From Pseudomonas fluorescens (lineage in GTDB: Bacteria; Pseudomonadota; Gammaproteobacteria; Pseudomonadales; Pseudomonadaceae): a stretch of DNA of 64,000 bases. The position numbers and the translations under genes are program-made. Numbering within the stretch: position 1 is the stretch's first letter; the number at the start of each line of letters is the position of its first letter. Of this stretch, positions 62,282-64,000 are shown in pieces. The notes under the pieces are model-generated. The model was not told where the DNA came from. It saw only the letters and a program-made list of their open reading frames with translations, and did not search any database. The stretch spans positions 5,061,501 to 5,125,500 of the forward strand of contig NZ_CP148752.1 of assembly GCF_040448305.1 (NCBI RefSeq). The letters run 5' to 3'.

Positions 62282-63358
62282 TCAATGCAGACGCTTACGG
62301 CACATCAACTGCGCCATTTTCGCCGTATCCGGGCGTTCGACGATGCCTTTTTCGGTGACGATCGCATCGATCAGGTCCGCCGGCGTCACGTCGAATACCG
62401 GGTTAAAGGCATGGACATCAGCGCCGACTCGCTTGCCACCGACCTCCAGCAACTCGCGACCATCACGTTCTTCAATTGGAATGTCATCGCCACTGGCCAG
62501 ATTCATGTCGATGGTCGAACTCGGTGCCACCACCATGAAGCGCACGCCGTGGTGCATGGCGTTGACGGCCAGTTGATAGGTGCCGATCTTGTTGGCCACG
62601 TCGCCATTGGCGGTGATCCGGTCAGCGCCGACGATGACCCAGGTAGGGCCTTTGGTCTTCATGATATGGGCTGCGGCGGAATCGACATTGAGGGTCACGG
62701 GAATGCCTTCATTGGCCAGTTCCCACGCGGTCAGCCGCGACCCCTGCAGCCATGGGCGGGTTTCGTCGACATAGACCTGCTCGACCATACCCTCGATGAA
62801 AGCCCCACGAATCACCCCCAGCGCGGTACCAAAGCCGCCCGTGGCCAGCGCGCCGGTATTGCAGTGGGTGAGGATCGCCTGAGCGTTGCCCTGATGCTTG
62901 CGGATCAGATCGACACCCAGTTGCGCCATGGTCAGATTGGCTTCGCGATCACTTTCGTGAATGGCGATGGCCTCGGCCTCCAGCACCTCCAGCGGATCGG
63001 CATTGTCCTTCAGGCGATCAAGCCGGTCGTGCATGCGGCCCAGCGCCCAGAACAGGTTGACCGCAGTAGGACGGGAATCGGCCAACAGCATGAAATCCTC
63101 TTCCAGTGCAGCGTACCAGTCACCACCTTCGGCAATCCGGGCGCGGGCCGCCAGTACGATGCCATAGGCTGCACTAATGCCGATGGCCGGCGCGCCACGC
63201 ACCACCATCGAGCGAATGGCCTCGGCCACGCCAGCGGCGCTGGTGTAGGCAATCCAGGTTTCCTCGAACGGCAAAATACGCTGATCCAGCAGATGGAGAG
63301 CGCCATCACGCCAATCGATGGCCTTTACCTTTTCCGCAGCCAACAGTCGATCGCGCAT
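62282..63358 (-). CDS. mtnA: Methylthioribose-1-phosphate isomerase
   Basis: 358 residues. RGAPAIGISAAYGIVLAAR, ILTHCNTGALATGGFGTALGVI (catalytic Cys), DETRPWLQGSRLTAWEL and VGADRITANGDVANKIGTYQLAV (catalytic Asp), with the eIF2B-like fold. It converts 5-methylthioribose-1-phosphate to the ribulose form in methionine salvage. It is divergent from the deaminase gene on the plus strand, with a 108-nt shared promoter region; the pairing mtnA / TRZ-ATZ hydrolase is conserved in Pseudomonas. Confidence 0.93.
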   Translation of the reverse strand: MRDRLLAAEKVKAIDWRDGALHLLDQRILPFEETWIAYTSAAGVAEAIRSMVVRGAPAIGISAAYGIVLAARARIAEGGDWYAALEEDFMLLADSRPTAVNLFWALGRMHDRLDRLKDNADPLEVLEAEAIAIHESDREANLTMAQLGVDLIRKHQGNAQAILTHCNTGALATGGFGTALGVIRGAFIEGMVEQVYVDETRPWLQGSRLTAWELANEGIPVTLNVDSAAAHIMKTKGPTWVIVGADRITANGDVANKIGTYQLAVNAMHHGVRFMVVAPSSTIDMNLASGDDIPIEERDGRELLEVGGKRVGADVHAFNPVFDVTPADLIDAIVTEKGIVERPDTAKMAQLMCRKRLH

Positions 63359-63466
63359 CCCTCACCCCGCACTCATGAACAAAAGCCGCCGATTATAGCG
63401 ATCCCCCCGCGAAGACGCTCGGGTATACTTCGCCATCCTATACAAAAGCACTGGAACCGACCCTCG

Positions 63467-64000
63467 ATGCCGAACACTGCCGCTGCGCTCGACCTGTTAT
63501 TGCTGCCGACCTGGCTGGTACCCGTCGAACCTGCTGGTGTTGTCCTCAAGGAACATGGCGTGGGCATCCGTGATGGACGCATCGTGTTTATCGGCCCACG
63601 TTCCGCCGCGCTGAAGCTTAACGCAACCGAAACCCGCGAATTGCCCGACATGCTGCTCAGCCCCGGCCTGATCAATGCCCACGGGCACGCGGCGATGACG
63701 CTGTTCCGTGGCCTGGCCGATGACCTGCCATTGATGACCTGGCTGGAAAACCACATCTGGCCCGCCGAAGCCAAGTGGGTCGACGAGGACTTCGTGCGCG
63801 ACGGCACGGATCTGGCCATCGCCGAGCAAATCAAAGGCGGCATCACCTGTTTCTCTGACATGTACTTCTTCCCGAAGGTTGCCAGTGAGCGCGTGCACAA
63901 CAGCGGCATTCGTGCGCAGATCGCGATTCCGATCCTCGATTTCCCTATTCCGGGTGCCGCTACAGCGGACGAAGCCATTCGTCAGGGCGTTGAACTGTTT
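63467..64000 (+). CDS. TRZ/ATZ-family amidohydrolase, probable methylthioadenosine deaminase, truncated by window end
   Basis: The first 178 codons from the ATG at 63467 (PNTAAALDLLLLPTWLVPVEP) are visible. The amidohydrolase metal site appears as LSPGLINAHGHAAMTLFRGLADDLPLMTWLENHIWP, typical of the S-adenosylhomocysteine/methylthioadenosine deaminase group (MtaD), then GGITCFSDMYFFP. Such enzymes deaminate methylthioadenosine in the salvage pathway, which fits the adjacent mtnA. The remaining two thirds lie outside the window. Confidence 0.88.
   Translation, partial: MPNTAAALDLLLLPTWLVPVEPAGVVLKEHGVGIRDGRIVFIGPRSAALKLNATETRELPDMLLSPGLINAHGHAAMTLFRGLADDLPLMTWLENHIWPAEAKWVDEDFVRDGTDLAIAEQIKGGITCFSDMYFFPKVASERVHNSGIRAQIAIPILDFPIPGAATADEAIRQGVELF

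Overview
The window is chromosomal DNA of a Pseudomonas, most likely of the P. fluorescens group. The evidence is the supraoperon gyrA-serC-pheA-hisC-tyrA/aroA fusion-cmk-rpsA-ihfB-lapA, a WbpM/WbpL-type O-antigen locus lying between ihfB and comEA, a complete kdpFABCDE operon, and many REP/REPIN copies carrying the GAGCGAGCCTGCTCGCGA core. I do not name a species.

Layout. Positions 1-21030 are ordinary core genome: an ABC exporter pair (the ATPase is cut by the window edge), greB, a DoxX membrane protein, an MltF-like lytic transglycosylase, tatD, a chemoreceptor, a DUF962 protein, an acyl-CoA thioesterase, a CHAD protein, a small lipoprotein, a patatin-like phospholipase, and the kdp potassium-uptake operon with its sensor and regulator. 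The 29-codon kdpF is present. Positions 21424-26028 hold an ethanolamine-type permease, a small DUF2897 protein and a TetR / FabF-like / SDR cluster with a tandem operator-like repeat upstream. comEA (26234-26569) closes this part.

Positions 26570-33640 are a gene graveyard between comEA and wbpM. They contain an IS66 remnant, an intact EpsG-like polysaccharide polymerase, an rmlB 5' relic, a broken beta-CASP metallo-beta-lactamase gene, two IS3-family remnants, an intact secreted GH78 alpha-L-rhamnosidase, a perfect 39-bp palindrome and a doubly frameshifted rmlC. The segment is bracketed by two nearly identical 27-bp hairpins, which suggests serotype-switching recombination and IS activity.

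Positions 33673-49472 (all minus strand) are the O-antigen cluster: rmlB-rmlD-rmlA-wzz, a 750-nt gap, wzx, a broken membrane ORF, a GT2 glycosyltransferase, fnlA-fnlB-fnlC (UDP-L-FucNAc), a WbuB-like transferase, a WbpV/WbpK-like reductase, wbpL and wbpM. With one initiating transferase and two glycosyltransferases, the repeat unit is inferred to be about a trisaccharide: D-FucNAc or D-QuiNAc, then L-FucNAc, plus possibly rhamnose. No intact rmlC is present in the window, and the only candidate polymerase lies outside the main cluster.

Positions 49698-61844 are the conserved supraoperon from lapA/ihfB back to gyrA. The window ends with mtnA (minus strand) and a divergent, truncated TRZ/ATZ-family deaminase (plus strand), which together belong to methylthioadenosine salvage.
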